Assembly: GCF_000003815.2 (NCBI RefSeq)
Contig: NC_049980.1
Span: 26,168,951 to 26,232,950, forward strand
Direction: 5' to 3'
DNA length: 64,000 bases
Origin: Branchiostoma floridae
Taxonomy: Eukaryota; Chordata; Leptocardii; Amphioxiformes; Branchiostomatidae
Shown here one piece after another: positions 48,811 through 60,366 of this stretch (its first letter is position 1; every line of letters begins with the position of its first letter). The notes below the pieces were generated by a model. The model was given only the letters and a program-made list of their open reading frames with translations. It was not told the origin of the DNA and ran no database searches. Made by a program: the position numbers and the translations under genes.

Positions 48811-50375
48811 TTTTTTAACACCGTTTCAGGGAATAAAAGTACTGTAGCCAGAGTCATGTTTTCCTTTCACTGACAGTCCCAGCCCTTAATTTCATCTTGT
48901 CATATTGTTTTTACCATAATAGAAATGGAAATTAATGTGGTATCATTACTTAACTTGTGAGATAGCTGAGAGTATGAGCCCTTCCCTCTGAGCTCTAGGC
49001 CTGGACCTGGCTGTTGTGAGTCTGTTTACTATAGCAGAGTCAGATATGCTAAAGTTGTGTTTGGGAGTTGTGTTTGGCGTGTTGTCAGATAGCAGCAGCT
49101 GGCCAGGCCTGCACACTTGCTCTCTCATATATCACTTTTCCTGGCAGCCTGCCTGCCAGCTCACTTTCAACAGCAGTTTGCACATCAGGCATTTTCGACC
49201 CTAGCTAGCAGAGATGGAGGAGCATCTATGATTCTATTTCACAAGGAGAAAGTCCCAGCTATTCATAGGCAAGAGTTTTGTGTGCAAATCGTCATCGGCA
49301 ACTGGCAGGGTGAATACTGAAGAGTAACAGAGGCGAGGACATATCAGGTACCGTACGGTATTCCACTCACAGCCTTAACGCTTGCTGTCGTCTATCACAG
49401 AAGCCACCGCTGGCAGGGTACTTCTCTCCCTATTTCTCACACTGACAGCTCCATGACAATCCCTACCTTCTGTAGTACTGACAGCTCTGCGGCCACTACT
49501 GTTCCCATCTTTACAAGTGAGCGCTGCGTCCACATCTCCGGTGTTGTGATGGTTTGGACAAGGCAGGGACATGTTTGAGCTTCCTGTGATCTGTTGTTGC
49601 AGCAAAGCTCTCCTGTTGGCTCCCTCCCATCTGCTGCACAGGTTCTACACACTGGGCTTGCAGCCTTGATTCTCAGTGCCACCACAGCATTTCTCTTCAG
49701 CACAGTCTGCCACACAGTACACTAGTGGTCATCATAACATAGCAGGACAACGGACGTCACGGAGGGAGCCCAAAAGGACACTGGCGGCCAGTCTTGTTTT
49801 GGATGTTGTCAACTAAAACTGGTTCTAATCCACACATGCTGCTGACATGACGTTACAGCACAGTGTCTTCTCACAACATATAGCAGGTCTAGGGAAGCCA
49901 CATATATGACTGAATGAGCCTGGGGTCCAGTGTTACTATGGACTTTCCTAAGTCTTACTACCTTTCAAGAAGTCACCAAATTGCCATGGGTAAAGGTAAG
50001 GACCCACAGGTCACTGTGGGGGTCACAGGAGTAAAGCCATCTTTCCATGTTGCTGTGCTATGTAGTGGGGTCCAAATTATTAATGTCCAAAACATGCACA
50101 TGTATGTAAATGGTGTTAGTGTGTCTGGCCAGTTGGATTTTTGTTGCTAGTATGTGGGATGACCTGGGTGAGTTGCTGCCAGTACGTGGGGTAACCTGGG
50201 TGACTTGACCGGATAGTGTGGCTATAATCAGCCGGGCAGCTTTTGGCAAAGTTGTAGCCAGAATCTGGTGACCCTGTGAGGGACTAGGCTATAAATAAAC
50301 CAGGGTGAGACCTTGTGTAAAATACTTCTTTTTAGAGTGCAGGCGAGGCTGCATGTGTAACTTGTGATGTGGGAA
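48811..50375. other. Gene-free stretch
   Basis: Short duplications only (GTGACCTGG.TGA at 50157-50205). No supported gene. Confidence 0.4.
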
Positions 50376-51250
50376 ACTGGTTATAGTCCGTCCTGTTCTG
50401 TCCGTGATTTGCGGGCTGCGTGTCTGAGTTCGGTACAGGATATCCTCGTGCTCTCTCCTTTGAAAACACGGCAAGCGTAGGAAATAACAACACCATGTAT
50501 CCTGCTGATAGGAAGGTATGTGTGTGACTGTTCAGAGATGTACAATGTATGGCCAGAGTTGCTTGCACGAGTACAGCGTGTGTTATCACATTCACCTCCA
50601 GACGGACGGTATGCCACGCTGGAGACAGTGCCGTATAGACGTGAAGGCGACCGTGATCGCTCTGCAGGGTTGTCGGCCGCCGTGTTTTGCTCCGTGGCGG
50701 GTGTAAACACGGCCAGCCGCACGTGGCGTGTGCCAGCTCCCCTCCCCACGCTCCACTGAGTCTACAGCATGCCGAGTATGCACCAAACAGCCTTCCTGGA
50801 CTCCCTGTGTCTATCCTCACTGCATTTCTCAGAACCGGAAGACAAATCATGAAAGAAACACGCGGACATCGCTGCGTGGTTACTCCACGGTGTGTTGTGG
50901 TCGCGTCCTTTCGTCCTTGCCTCTGATTGGTCGAAAATGTCGGTCGTCAGCTGCTGCTGGATGAATGGGCGGTTGAGAATAGCACGGCTTGCCGTAATTT
51001 CTGAGTCAGAACTGGTGATTGTGGACGATCTGGGTTGACTATGAGGGTTAGTCTGGTATCCACGGCATGAAGAACACACGGAGAATGTGCAGCTAGGGGG
51101 TTACTTCAGCAGTGTTTCTACGAGTCAGCGTGCACGTAGGGTAACACTGGCAGCAGTACTGGAAGTGTTCACGTACTCCGAACGTGCCACGTGTGCAGCG
51201 CATTTCACGCCCGTACACGATAGAGTTTACATGCGCAAGCATGTATTCAT
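50376..51250. promoter_or_regulatory. CpG-rich block with promoter-like motifs
   Basis: High CpG from about 50590 to 51240. An inverted CCAAT box, CTGATTGGTC, is at 50923-50932, and a GC-box-like ATGGGCGGTTG is at 50963-50973. CACGTACTCC and CCACGTGTGC E-box-like words follow at 51169 and 51188. Long overlapping frames on both strands, including a 172-codon one on the minus strand (50332-50850), are what CpG-rich DNA gives by chance; none shows a domain I know. It is a candidate alternative promoter about 9 kb upstream of the first coding exon. Confidence 0.3.
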
Positions 51251-51838
51251 TCATCCAGTCTGTCAAGCGTTTTCTTTATTGGTGGAGATAAAGATATAAA
51301 GCACCTTGTATAGTTTTGTTGCAGTACAATCACATTGTGTTATTCCCATCAAATATTGTGTTGTTCCCAAACCAGGTTAGCTCCAAAATTACCTTCTCGG
51401 CTTCGCTAAGGCAGCTTTTTATTCAGAAAATTAGCTGGTTGCAATTGCTGTGTTTCCATGGCAATGGCTCAGGTGTGGTCCATCTCTATTCTAAAGGAAA
51501 ATTAAGGAAACTGCGTCATTTAGTCTGAGGTAAGGAAAAACAGGCTGGTGTGTATGTGTAAGTGGAGGGGGACCAGCTTGTTTGTGGATGAATTAAGGGA
51601 TTTGGGGTTTTAGTAAATGTGGAAGTGGAGTAGAATAGCAGCTTGTTTTTGGAGGAGTGTACGTGATGGTCCTGATGAGTGTGCCTGATAGTCTGGAGTG
51701 TGTTTTGAGGGTCACTCCAGTCAGGCGTGTGCTGTCTATTTCTGGAGCTGGTGGCACTTCTTAACATAACTGTGCCTGGAAAATACTCTGGTCCAGTTTC
51801 ACTGGCTACTATGACAGGCATGAAGAGCATTCTGGGTC
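51251..51838. other. Gene-free stretch
   Basis: Contains an X-box-like palindrome at 51452-51465. Nothing else recognised. Confidence 0.4.
51452..51465. promoter_or_regulatory. RFX X-box-like palindrome
   Basis: GTTTCCATGGCAAT; last base off consensus. Confidence 0.45.
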
Positions 51839-51935
51839 AGGGGGTCTATGACCATGGTGGGGTGGGGCAGGTCGTCATGGTGATGGGTGGGGCAGGTCGT
51901 CATGGTGATGGGTGATGCAAGTCACCACAGTGATG
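51839..51935. repeat. Short tandem repeat, about 28 bp, three copies
   Basis: GGGGCAGGTCGTCATGGTGAT is exactly repeated (51866 and 51890 areas), with a diverged third copy GATGCAAGTCACCACAGTGA. Confidence 0.7.
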
Positions 51936-52428
51936 GTTGAAATAGGAGAGTCATGAAGGATGGACCTGACTGTTATTAATTGATGGGCAAAATGGCATCA
52001 GTTTGTCATCAGGACATGCGAAATGTCCTCCTGACTTGTCAGTGCCCAGGACAGCTGCTGAAGGTAAAGAAGTCTTCCATGGCCACTTGCACAGATAAGA
52101 AGCAGATGGGAGGGTCTCAGGTTCTCCTCAGCTGACACCTTCAGGTTATCCCACCAGGTGTGTTGTGTTTCAGGTGAGACACGGTGTCTGGAAGGTCTGG
52201 GTGTCTGGAGGGTCTGTTCCATTCCAGATTGTATTTTCCAGTCATGTGCCAAGTTTGTTCCTGGGAAATGCCAATGGCTGATTGGAGTGTTTGCTATCTT
52301 GTTTACATTGTTGACAAACAGAGTTCCTGTTGTTTGGACCAGACAATGTAAACAAAGCCAGCTGACTGGCACCAGGAGTACATTATACAGACACAGGCAG
52401 ACATCAGTCTCCTCATCACCAACACCAA
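51936..52428. other. Gene-free stretch
   Basis: GGTGTCTGGA-like words repeat near 52180-52215. Nothing else recognised. Confidence 0.35.
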
Positions 52429-52430
52429 TA

Positions 52431-53330
52431 GGGCTTATTCACGTGACGTCATCACCCCTTCCCTCCGTGCGCCGCCATTTTGGTGTACCACCAGTCCAGC
52501 GAGGATTCTCGGTGTCTGAAGGTCTCTAACTCCGAGGAAAGTGAAGTCGTTTGCACGCTGTTTGACTATGCAAAGAGCTTCCAACCTCAAGTCATATTTT
52601 CGCTACAAAAATCGGATAGAAATTATCCATATTTCATCAGTGAGGGAAAGTTTTCGGAGATCCAGTCTACTTTACGAACACGGCAACAGTGACGGGGTGA
52701 CAGCGGAGTCCATCGATCTTGTCTCTGTTATTTTGTTCTGTGAACGACTTTCTGCACACTCAGTTAAAAACGTACCAGGCTTACAACAACTTGATGAAAA
52801 AGACCTTGCGACAACGTAGTATCTGGACAAATACTGGATTGTAGGATGAGATTTAGTTGATAGAAGTAACGTTACGTAGTGATCGGGAAAGTTCGACATT
52901 CAGAAGTTGGACGACCACAGGATAGTATCCTGTGCCGCGGTTTGTACTTGTACTCTTGTTTTTTTTTTCATGGAAATTCATCAAAGAACTAGGGGACATG
53001 CTCCTGCTGTCGTTTATGGACTCCGCTGTTTGTTTTCGGAATTTCCCTTCGTATTTTCATTCCCGCACGGCTTAGAGAATCGCGAAGCAAATCTTACTGT
53101 TACCCAATCTGTGTGCGCTTTACCAGCGCAGAACCAACACCCCACGCCAAGACAAAGCACTGTGATTGTGAAACTAAACGTTTTGAACGGAAATGGTGCA
53201 TTGCTTGGGAAATATTTACAATTTCTACGGCGAGTTGCATAGGGCCCCCTTGCTGGCGGGCTGACTGTGGTACACCAAAATGGCCGACTTCGCTCGTTGC
53301 TGGGGGAGGATCACGTGACTGAATAAGCCC
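52431..53330. mobile_element. DNA-transposon-like element, 900 bp, with 60-bp imperfect terminal inverted repeats
   Basis: The left end GGGCTTATTCACGTGA (52431) and the right end TCACGTGACTGAATAAGCCC (53311-53330) are inverted copies, with TA on both sides (52429-52430 and 53331-53332) as a likely target duplication. The inner limit of each arm is also shared: GCCATTTTGGTGTACCAC (52474-52491) against GTGGTACACCAAAATGGC (53267-53284). Between these the arms differ. The interior holds frames of 70-111 codons (for example 52541-52819) without transposase features, so the element is probably non-autonomous. The arms contain a CACGTG E-box, a TGACGTCA CRE (52444-52451) and YY1-like GCCGCCATTTTG (52471-52482). 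Confidence 0.75.
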
Positions 53331-53377
53331 TATAGGATTTGTTAGTTCTCAGATTAGAAATGAAAAGGCTGAATTAG

Positions 53378-53488
53378 TAGCCTGGTTAAATCTCGCTTAT
53401 TGCGGCCTGCTCAACATTGCTGGTTCCCTGCAGGGAGGGGCTAGTTTAAAATACAGCCCTGGACAATAGAGTTTGTGTTACACATACT
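53378..53488 (+). repeat. Dispersed repeat, family TAGCCTGRTTAAATCTCGC (copy 2)
   Basis: Matches 11748-11850 from TAGCCTGGTTAAATCTCGCT through GCAGGGAGGGGCTAG and ACAGCCCTGGACAA to TTTGTGTTACACA. It lies 45 bases beyond the right end of the 900-bp element. Confidence 0.7.
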
Positions 53489-53642
53489 ACTGAATTGGAA
53501 TGTTGAATGTGTCAAGAATATATTATATCCTAAGCCTGATCCATGTTTTCTTTTCAGCTCAATTTTTACTTGCTTAATTCATTCTTGGCAAAATGTCAGG
53601 AACTAAGGAAATTTATTGCTGTAACATCCTCAAAGGTAGTAA

Positions 53643-53765
53643 TAGCCTGGATGCCAGACTGTTTCCAGGGCCTACAGTCGCTTCTTGGCTCCAGTGCCAA
53701 CGTGCCCCCAAGGAATTTTTACCACACAGCCCCCCTGAGTTAGACCCTGTAGAACTGAATAGCAA
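53643..53765 (+). repeat. Dispersed repeat, family TAGCCTGGATGCCAGACTG (copy 3)
   Basis: TAGCCTGGATGCCAGACTGT then TTCCAGGGCCTAC, GCCAACGTGCCCCCAAGGAA, TTTTTACCACA and CTGAGTTAGACCCTG. The same words occur in shortened form at 1551-1640 and in full at 63827-63960. Confidence 0.7.
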
Positions 53766-54112
53766 GATGTAGTTCACTCATTGCCTGTGACCCTGCAGCT
53801 CTCAGTGCTATAACATCTCAAACTGGACAGACAGTGTCAGACAGTTTCCTGTTCCAGTACTATATCATCTCCAAAGCCACCACTTCCCCTGTTCATGGCT
53901 CCACTGCACCTAAACATGTCAGACTTTTAATCCAGGAGTCCTTGGTTTATCAAAGGCCGAAGGTGCAGATCCAAACACACACACACATGAAACAAGTCTG
54001 AAGCTGTTACTTCCTCCTGTTTCCTCCCTCCTGACTTCAGTCTGTCCTCAGCAGAAGGAAGTCATAAGATTAAGAAGTCTGCTGCACAACTGACTGCTGC
54101 CCTTCCTGCAGA

Positions 54113-54125
54113 CCCCCCCCCCCCC
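54113..54125. repeat. C13 homopolymer
   Basis: Thirteen C bases. Confidence 0.85.
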
Positions 54126-55129
54126 ATTACCTAGAAGGTGAGAGCAAGGTCAAAACTTGCTCTTTGTTTGACTTTTCAAAGAACCTGATCAAAGCTAGTG
54201 ACCCCACAAGGAAAGCTAACAGATCTGTTGAATGGAACGATATTGAAGACTAGGGATGGATAAATGTGTCCAGTTCTCACAAAGTTTGTCATTGGCCTCT
54301 CTCTCTAGCAATGCATCTTTTGAGTTTTGACAGTAGATGGGTACCAAACAGACATATGGTTTCCTAATGGGCCCAGATATGGACAATGGGTTAAAAAAAA
54401 ATTCGTAAGGTATGGAGCCAAGGGATTTTAAAAATTATTTACAACATAATGATAAAAACGTATGGTTGAAGTACTGCCGGCAGAAGGCTACAGGATGTGT
54501 TCCTGGCAGGGAGTGTGACGCATGCAAGGTGGGGATGTACTGTCTATTCCCAGAAACGCCCAACAGCTCTGCCGTCCTGGCTTTGTACCAGCAGCAACCC
54601 TGTACCATCCCTGTAGCCTGGCTCTGTGCCATCCCAATCTGAAGGAACTCAATTTAACCTGGAAGGCAGCTTCCGTCAATGAAAGTAACTTCACCGGAAG
54701 TTACAGAACCTGCAGTACTGCTTGCGGAAGGTAGAGGTCCAGTCCATGTTTCGTGCTAGGCTGCCGGGATAGAATGGCACATGCTTGTATGTATGTTGCA
54801 TGTGTGCACATGAATAGATTTTTAAGTCCCTTGCATTAAGTTTCTTAAGATGTCGGAAAACTGGTGAATACGTATGAGAGTTAAGGTCACTGACTGTGAT
54901 GTTTCCTTCAGACACTCCTGTGTGCATTCCCCTTCAGGCACGTTAATGGTAATGCAGCAGCCAACCTTTTTGAGACCCGTCTTGCCTGTTTCTTCAGGCA
55001 GCTGGCGCTGTCCTGCACCAGACAGCCCTGCAGAGTTAATAAAGCCTATTTTGTAACCATTTGTCTCTCACCTGCTTCGTTTCACTTCCACAATAGCGCA
55101 GTTTTCTCACTCGGGATTACGGGATTTGT

Positions 55130-55143
55130 GTTCCCATGGCAAC
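55130..55143. promoter_or_regulatory. RFX X-box palindrome, perfect
   Basis: GTTCCCATGGCAAC, a full symmetric X-box inside a CpG-richer patch (55070-55270), about 5.2 kb before the first coding exon. Confidence 0.65.
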
Positions 55144-55947
55144 AGTCTCGCGGTGGTAATCGTGGACTAAGTCGTACACAGTGTTGTGTTACATGTGCAC
55201 AGCGTTGCCAATGCGAAGTTATGTTTCGTTACCGCCAGACCAGCCATGCACTTCGGGTAACGTAACATCAACTTGATCAAGAAGTTCCCCTTTTGAAAGC
55301 CCTGTATTGCCACTTCTCTTACATAGTGGTTGGGTATGAGCTGTTACATCTGCTACAGTCCTTGATATGATTATGAAGGCCTGAGATTGTGGAGTGATTG
55401 CCAGTTATTGCAAGGGGCTTTTCAACCTCCTTGGTTATTGGCAGCACTGGTTTGGATTTCCCTGTTGACGCAGCTGAAGTCATGGGATTCTGGAATACTG
55501 TCTCTATTCTACATACTGCTCGTGGTCTTAACACGATACTTATACCAGAAACACTTAATCACTTAAACCTCCAGCAATCAGACATTGTCATTAGAACTGC
55601 CTGAGTACAGCTTTCACTACATGTATTATGAGTTTGTCTTGGGTATAAATTTAGATTGAAGATTTTAGACCTGGAGTAAATAATAGATGTGTTTGATAGG
55701 AGATGAGTGCAGGAAACGTAAAGTTTACTTGCTTTGTAGTTCATCTGGATTAATTCCCCCTTTATTGTTGGTTGTTCACACAATCAACCAGGCTCATTTC
55801 CCTTCCTATAGAGCCTGATGTTTGGTGTACAGGAAGCATTGTGTATCATTCCTGCATTATCCTGCACTACACAGGCTAATGAGCGCATTTTTACTGCCTT
55901 TGCCCCTCCCCCTAGTGCTGCATCATTGTACACACTCCCCAGGAGAA

Positions 55948-56137
55948 GGCCACACCAGTGCAATTTGTTGGTTCTTGAATTGACAAAGAATTACTGGAAG
56001 ATTACATAAACACAGTCTGGTACACAGTTTCAGATAGTCAATACAGCCACATTCAAGGCTTTTTTTCTCCATCCTTCTATTTAACTTTATAGACATTTTG
56101 CTGAACCAAAGAACCAAACTACTAACTTGGTGTGGCC
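55948..56137. mobile_element. MITE-like foldback element, 190 bp, GGCCACACC ends
   Basis: The left end GGCCACACCAGTGCAATTTG (then TTGGTTCTTGAATTGACAAA) pairs with the right end AACCAAAGAACCAAACTACT (then AACTTGGTGTGGCC), with gaps. The right end is shared by the copies ending at 22997 and 36270 and the inverted one at 48722. It is the only copy here with both ends visible, and it defines the family as about 190 bp. No clear target duplication. Confidence 0.65.
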
Positions 56138-59075
56138 TAATGAGGGCATGTTTACAGTGGGTACCCCTCCTGCTGCCCCTCCCCCTGGTGCAGGCTCCAA
56201 GCTGCCAGCCCCAGACAGACCCAGTCAGCCTGATGGTTGGGTCCTGATTACGGCTGCTGCAGGCTTTGTTTGTACCCAGGATATCCCGCCTGAGCTCCTG
56301 GAGAGGCGAGGCCGGCGAGGCTGTGCTGCTCTGTTGTTCCTTGTGATCCTATGCGGGAAGCGGTGTTGTCCCTGCTGCAGGAATATTGTTGTTGTTGCCG
56401 GCCGGGTGGATTTTGTGCGCGTGGGAATCAAGCGGTGAAACCAGGTCTGTGGAACGCTGGGGAAGGAAACTCGACTTAAACCAGATACGGGACAAGGCTG
56501 GGACTCTTGTCTCCCACAGGCCTGTGTGTGTTTCTGTTCACACCTGGAGCTTTATCTGTTGAGGAACTACAACTTGTGCAACACTGGCTGGGTTTGCAAC
56601 ATTGTTTGCAGGCAAGACTGATGCATCTAATTTTGTGAGGCCTTCATGCTGAGGTAAACAAGCCCAATGCTTACATATGTATGATAGTCCCACTAACAGC
56701 ATATGTTGTGTTATGTGTTAATCGGATGCCTATAGTTGCAGTTGTATTCACAGCGAATTGAGCCTCCATTCTGCCATGCATGCGGCCTCCTGCTGCTACA
56801 AAATAGCAGGTTTTGCACAATACAGGAGACAGTAATGGCTGTTCTCTCGCCCTTTTGTTATGTAGATGTGGCAGCGCCATGAAAATGGGCTGTAATAACC
56901 AGGCCAGATTTCAACAATATGTCACAAGCTGATGGGGAGGGGGGCAAGAGTTAGAAATGTCCTGGGCTCACTGTGTAAAATGGTACATAAAAAAAAGGGA
57001 AATCTGGCCTTTAGGTATGCCCTGTATCTCTTGTTTAGCACAAATTCTGCAGCTCTGTAGCTAAGTCTGTTACGTTTAAGTTACAGAGGTGGAATTTGCC
57101 TTCCTGGTGAGAAATGATATCACATAATTTTTGCAGAACTGCTCACACCAAGGAGGTTAATATAGAACGTCCTTAATTACTCACACTTAGAATGTTACAG
57201 TGTTTCATGTTTGAGCTTTTTTTATTCATGATTCATCAAGCCTGTAGGCTGACGAGGTAATTATAAGGGTCAGATCCACTATTTCACCGAGTATTGCGTG
57301 TTGTGCATTATTCGGGATAGAAAATTGGCTGGCTGAACTGGCTTTACCAATAGTTCAAGTAGACATTTGCATATAGAGATCTACTGTTTATATTATGTTG
57401 TATCTTGTAGGCTGTGCGTTGGTACAGAAACTAGTCTGGTGTTCTGTTGTATTGCTGGCCTGTCTACAGTATAGATGAGTCTGTTCTAATTAACTAGGGG
57501 CAAAGTCAACACAGTTCACCAAGCAGGCCAGTCTGTGGTGTTTACCTGCATGCAGGTCCCAGCAAGTTGTGAAATATTTGGGCTGCTTACTCACACGCTG
57601 GACGGGGCACAGATTAGTTCTGCACCGAGAGGCCAGCAAACACGGCACAGTGGACACAAATGGCAGTCTGCCAAGGGTTAATATTTGTGTACAAAATTAT
57701 GCACTAAACAGTGCACATTGCCATTGATGTAATGGTGACGTAGCCCCCTAGCTGTGACGTAGCAGGCTTCAGCTGTAAGCAGTGCTCCGCCCCACGCCCC
57801 AGGGGGAGTGTGACCACTGCTATCAGCCAGACTGACGCATGGCCACATGCTTGTCTCAGTCCTGATTAAAACCATGCCTGGGGCAAGCCAAACTCATTAC
57901 TCACACCAGACCTTTGGCTCTACAGTCTGTGCAGAAAAAGGCTCAGAAATCACCAGAGAAGCAGCTAAATCAGCTGGCATCTGGAGTAGCCAGACCTGCA
58001 GTGGTGAGGAGGGGGCAGGCAAGTTGAGTAGATGAGATAGGAGGCAGGTTTTGTTGCTGTTGTGCAGCCTGGCTGCCCTCCAGGGGAGAGATACTATCAG
58101 CCCTGTCATGCAAATGAGGCTTGACAGGCCTGACATGGGGTCGACCACCTATGCCCATATTTGGCTGCCTGTTTACTCACCCAGGGTTGATAAGTAGTAA
58201 AATGAGTTGAGCAACGGCCAAGGAAACTACCAAGTCATTTCCTGGGAACCTACCTAATTACTTAAAGCAGCTTTAAAAGTTCCTTGGATTCTGAAGAAGT
58301 TCCTACTCCACTCCTTGGCTGTGGTAAGGTGAGTTTGTGGAGTCTTTGGGCAGTGTTGTAGTGGATCCTGAGAACCGAGATCTGTTAGTGCAGTGGTGTA
58401 TACAGAGTGTAGGGACAGAAAATGGGAGCTTACTGTGTTTACTTAGGAAGGTGCAGTTTAAACGGCCGGTGGCTCAACCGGAAAGTTGGCCCTGCGCAGG
58501 TAGACAGTTGTGACGTTGGTTATGAGCATCTGTGTGTTCCGTTGGATTTTTAATCACTAGGAGTGAGTAAATGCTGGTTGTGGTGTGATGTGTCAGACAC
58601 ATGTTAATGAAACGTTTAACCTCCTGAGAATTACCCAATTGTCCAACCCCCCTATTGTCTCCATACCTGTTTTGTACCTTTCAATTTCCTATGGGTTCGT
58701 ATCCTCTGGGCAGCGAAAGGGAGGGGAAATAGGATGTTCTGGTGGGAAGTAGGTTTGGGAAGTGTTTCCTGAACCGGGGGTATTTATTGAAGGTGAGTTT
58801 TTCGTGTTGTTTAGTTTGGAGATGAGGTCATCGGACTTAGAACAGGTAAATCTGGTTTTTAATTTAAAGGTTGATCCCAGAAAAAAGCCGACATGGGGAA
58901 GAAAGCGTGCCTTCTCTTGTGCTGTTCTGTGTATATGTAGAGTCAGTTATGACAGGTACATGTCTGTAGGAAAGATCTGTGATGTCAGTCGGTGCCAAAA
59001 TGTTGAGATTTTGGACCAACGTTGTCCAGTGGCAGTTGGAACAGTTACCAGCCCTGCCTGACAGCTGGTTACCGA
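56138..59075. other. Gene-free stretch with a GC-rich patch
   Basis: 56150-56460 is GC-rich with low-complexity frames on both strands (56127-56438 plus). The remainder is ordinary sequence. No gene supported. Confidence 0.4.
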
Positions 59076-59310
59076 TTAACCAGGACTCCAGGCGATGAAC
59101 TGCGGGCGAAATTTGCACAACATCGATTTCCTGTGTACAGAGATGAGATTTTCATTGCTCCGACAGTCGGGACTTTAGATAATGCATATCTGGGAATTAC
59201 GCTTACGTCGGGGTGTATTTATTCACGGTGGAATCATGGCGTAATTCCATTTTGGAGCGACAGGGCTGCCTTATCAAGCCATGTAATCAAATAACGGCAG
59301 AGCAGAGTAG
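59076..59310. promoter_or_regulatory. Repeat-free, CpG-richer block about 1 kb upstream of the first coding exon
   Basis: About 230 bases with raised CpG and many AT-core words (GATAATGCATATC at 59178-59190, which has a POU/octamer look; TAATCAAATAAC at 59284). A 90-codon frame (59022-59294) spans it but has no family features. Its position in front of the coding exon makes an enhancer plausible. Confidence 0.28.
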
Positions 59311-60202
59311 AAAACGTTGGTAATTCCCCACATTTATTCTGCGTTCCTCCTGTCTGCTTTCATTTCTGCCTGCCGAGAGTGGATGCAGTATCGTGAAAGC
59401 TTCATATCCTACTCAGAATTTGACAGAAATGTTGTACTGTAGCTATAGCTATAGCCATGCACAGTGTTTGTTGGAATTCTACAAACTGCTTCATTATGTA
59501 TGTTCATGTTCTGCCTTCTACAAGATGTGCAGATATCTAATCCTGTCGTATCTGATCTGTAGCTCATACATTTGTCCCATCGAAATTGGGTACTGTTGTT
59601 GGTATGACGTGCTATGTGTGTAATGTACTGATATGTAGCTGCGGTTCTTGTTTATATGGTCTGTAGCTTGTCATAGTACTGGCGCTATCTCACTGGGAAG
59701 TTGGCGTAATCCTGAGCAGGCCTGTTTATTGTTCCTATGGTTGATTCCCAGGTATCTGCCTGACTAATCTGCAGGGGAGGGACTGTGTACCTTGTACTGA
59801 TTATTTATCTTAGCTCTGGGATTGTTCAAGTGGAATTATCTCCACAACAGTTCACAGTCCAGCTTTGCCCTGTCATGTGCCATGTGCTCCATATGTTGTA
59901 CATTTGTTACCCTTGGCTACCTGTGAACTTGGAAAGCTTGTATTTGACTTCTTACATTTGGTTTTGTGTTATTGTTATGGTTGTTTGAATGATTATATGT
60001 CCTTTTTGCACTGAGAACTTATAAGAAATCACATGATTATTACGTTCATTAGATTAGTTGCAGTTTTTAGAGGGATGGTTCTGTCATCTTTCACATTACA
60101 CCAGTTACATGTTAAACTAAAGCTTCATACTCTGCCTTAATTGAAGTTTCCATGATATTTTAATCTGTTCTAAACTCTTTTCTTTTCTCTGTGTTTCTCC
60201 AG
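59311..60202. other. End of the intron or upstream DNA before the first coding exon
   Basis: AT-moderate sequence ending in the pyrimidine tract and AG at 60201-60202. A short TAGCTA repeat occurs at 59440-59455. No exon seen. Confidence 0.45.
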
Positions 60203-60366
60203 GGCTCCAGTGCTGAGTTGTAACCTGTGAACTAAGACAAAAAAGGAACCGCAGTGTTGGGACTACCGGACTGTTTTACCAGCCGCTGACTAGGATATAA
60301 CCCAACACCACCTGAACTGTAGTGAACTGTAGCTGAACTGTAGAGCTGTTTAATCAGAGACTGACG
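60203..60366 (+). other. 5' UTR part of the first coding exon, semaphorin-6-like gene
   Basis: The ATG at 60367 is preceded by about 164 bases with no coding look. A pyrimidine-rich tract running from about 60177 ends in CCAG at 60199-60202, which is a good splice acceptor. I therefore place the exon start at 60203. This means the transcript has at least one upstream, non-coding exon, so the promoter is not immediately 5' of the ATG. No start codon in frame with the ORF is needed upstream, because the signal peptide begins directly at 60367. If the acceptor is not used, this stretch could instead be proximal leader DNA, but I see no TATA box or CpG-rich core here to support a local start site. 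Confidence 0.6.

Larger units (their letters stand above)
53766..55947. other. Gene-free stretch
   Basis: Contains a C13 run (54113-54125), a short CA repeat (53972-53986) and a CpG-richer patch at 55070-55270 with a perfect X-box at 55130-55143. No exon recognised. Confidence 0.4.

Noticed and set aside
50332-50850. 172-codon open frame on the minus strand
   Set aside because: It lies in CpG-rich DNA where several frames on both strands are open at once. No domain, signal peptide or splice context is recognisable.
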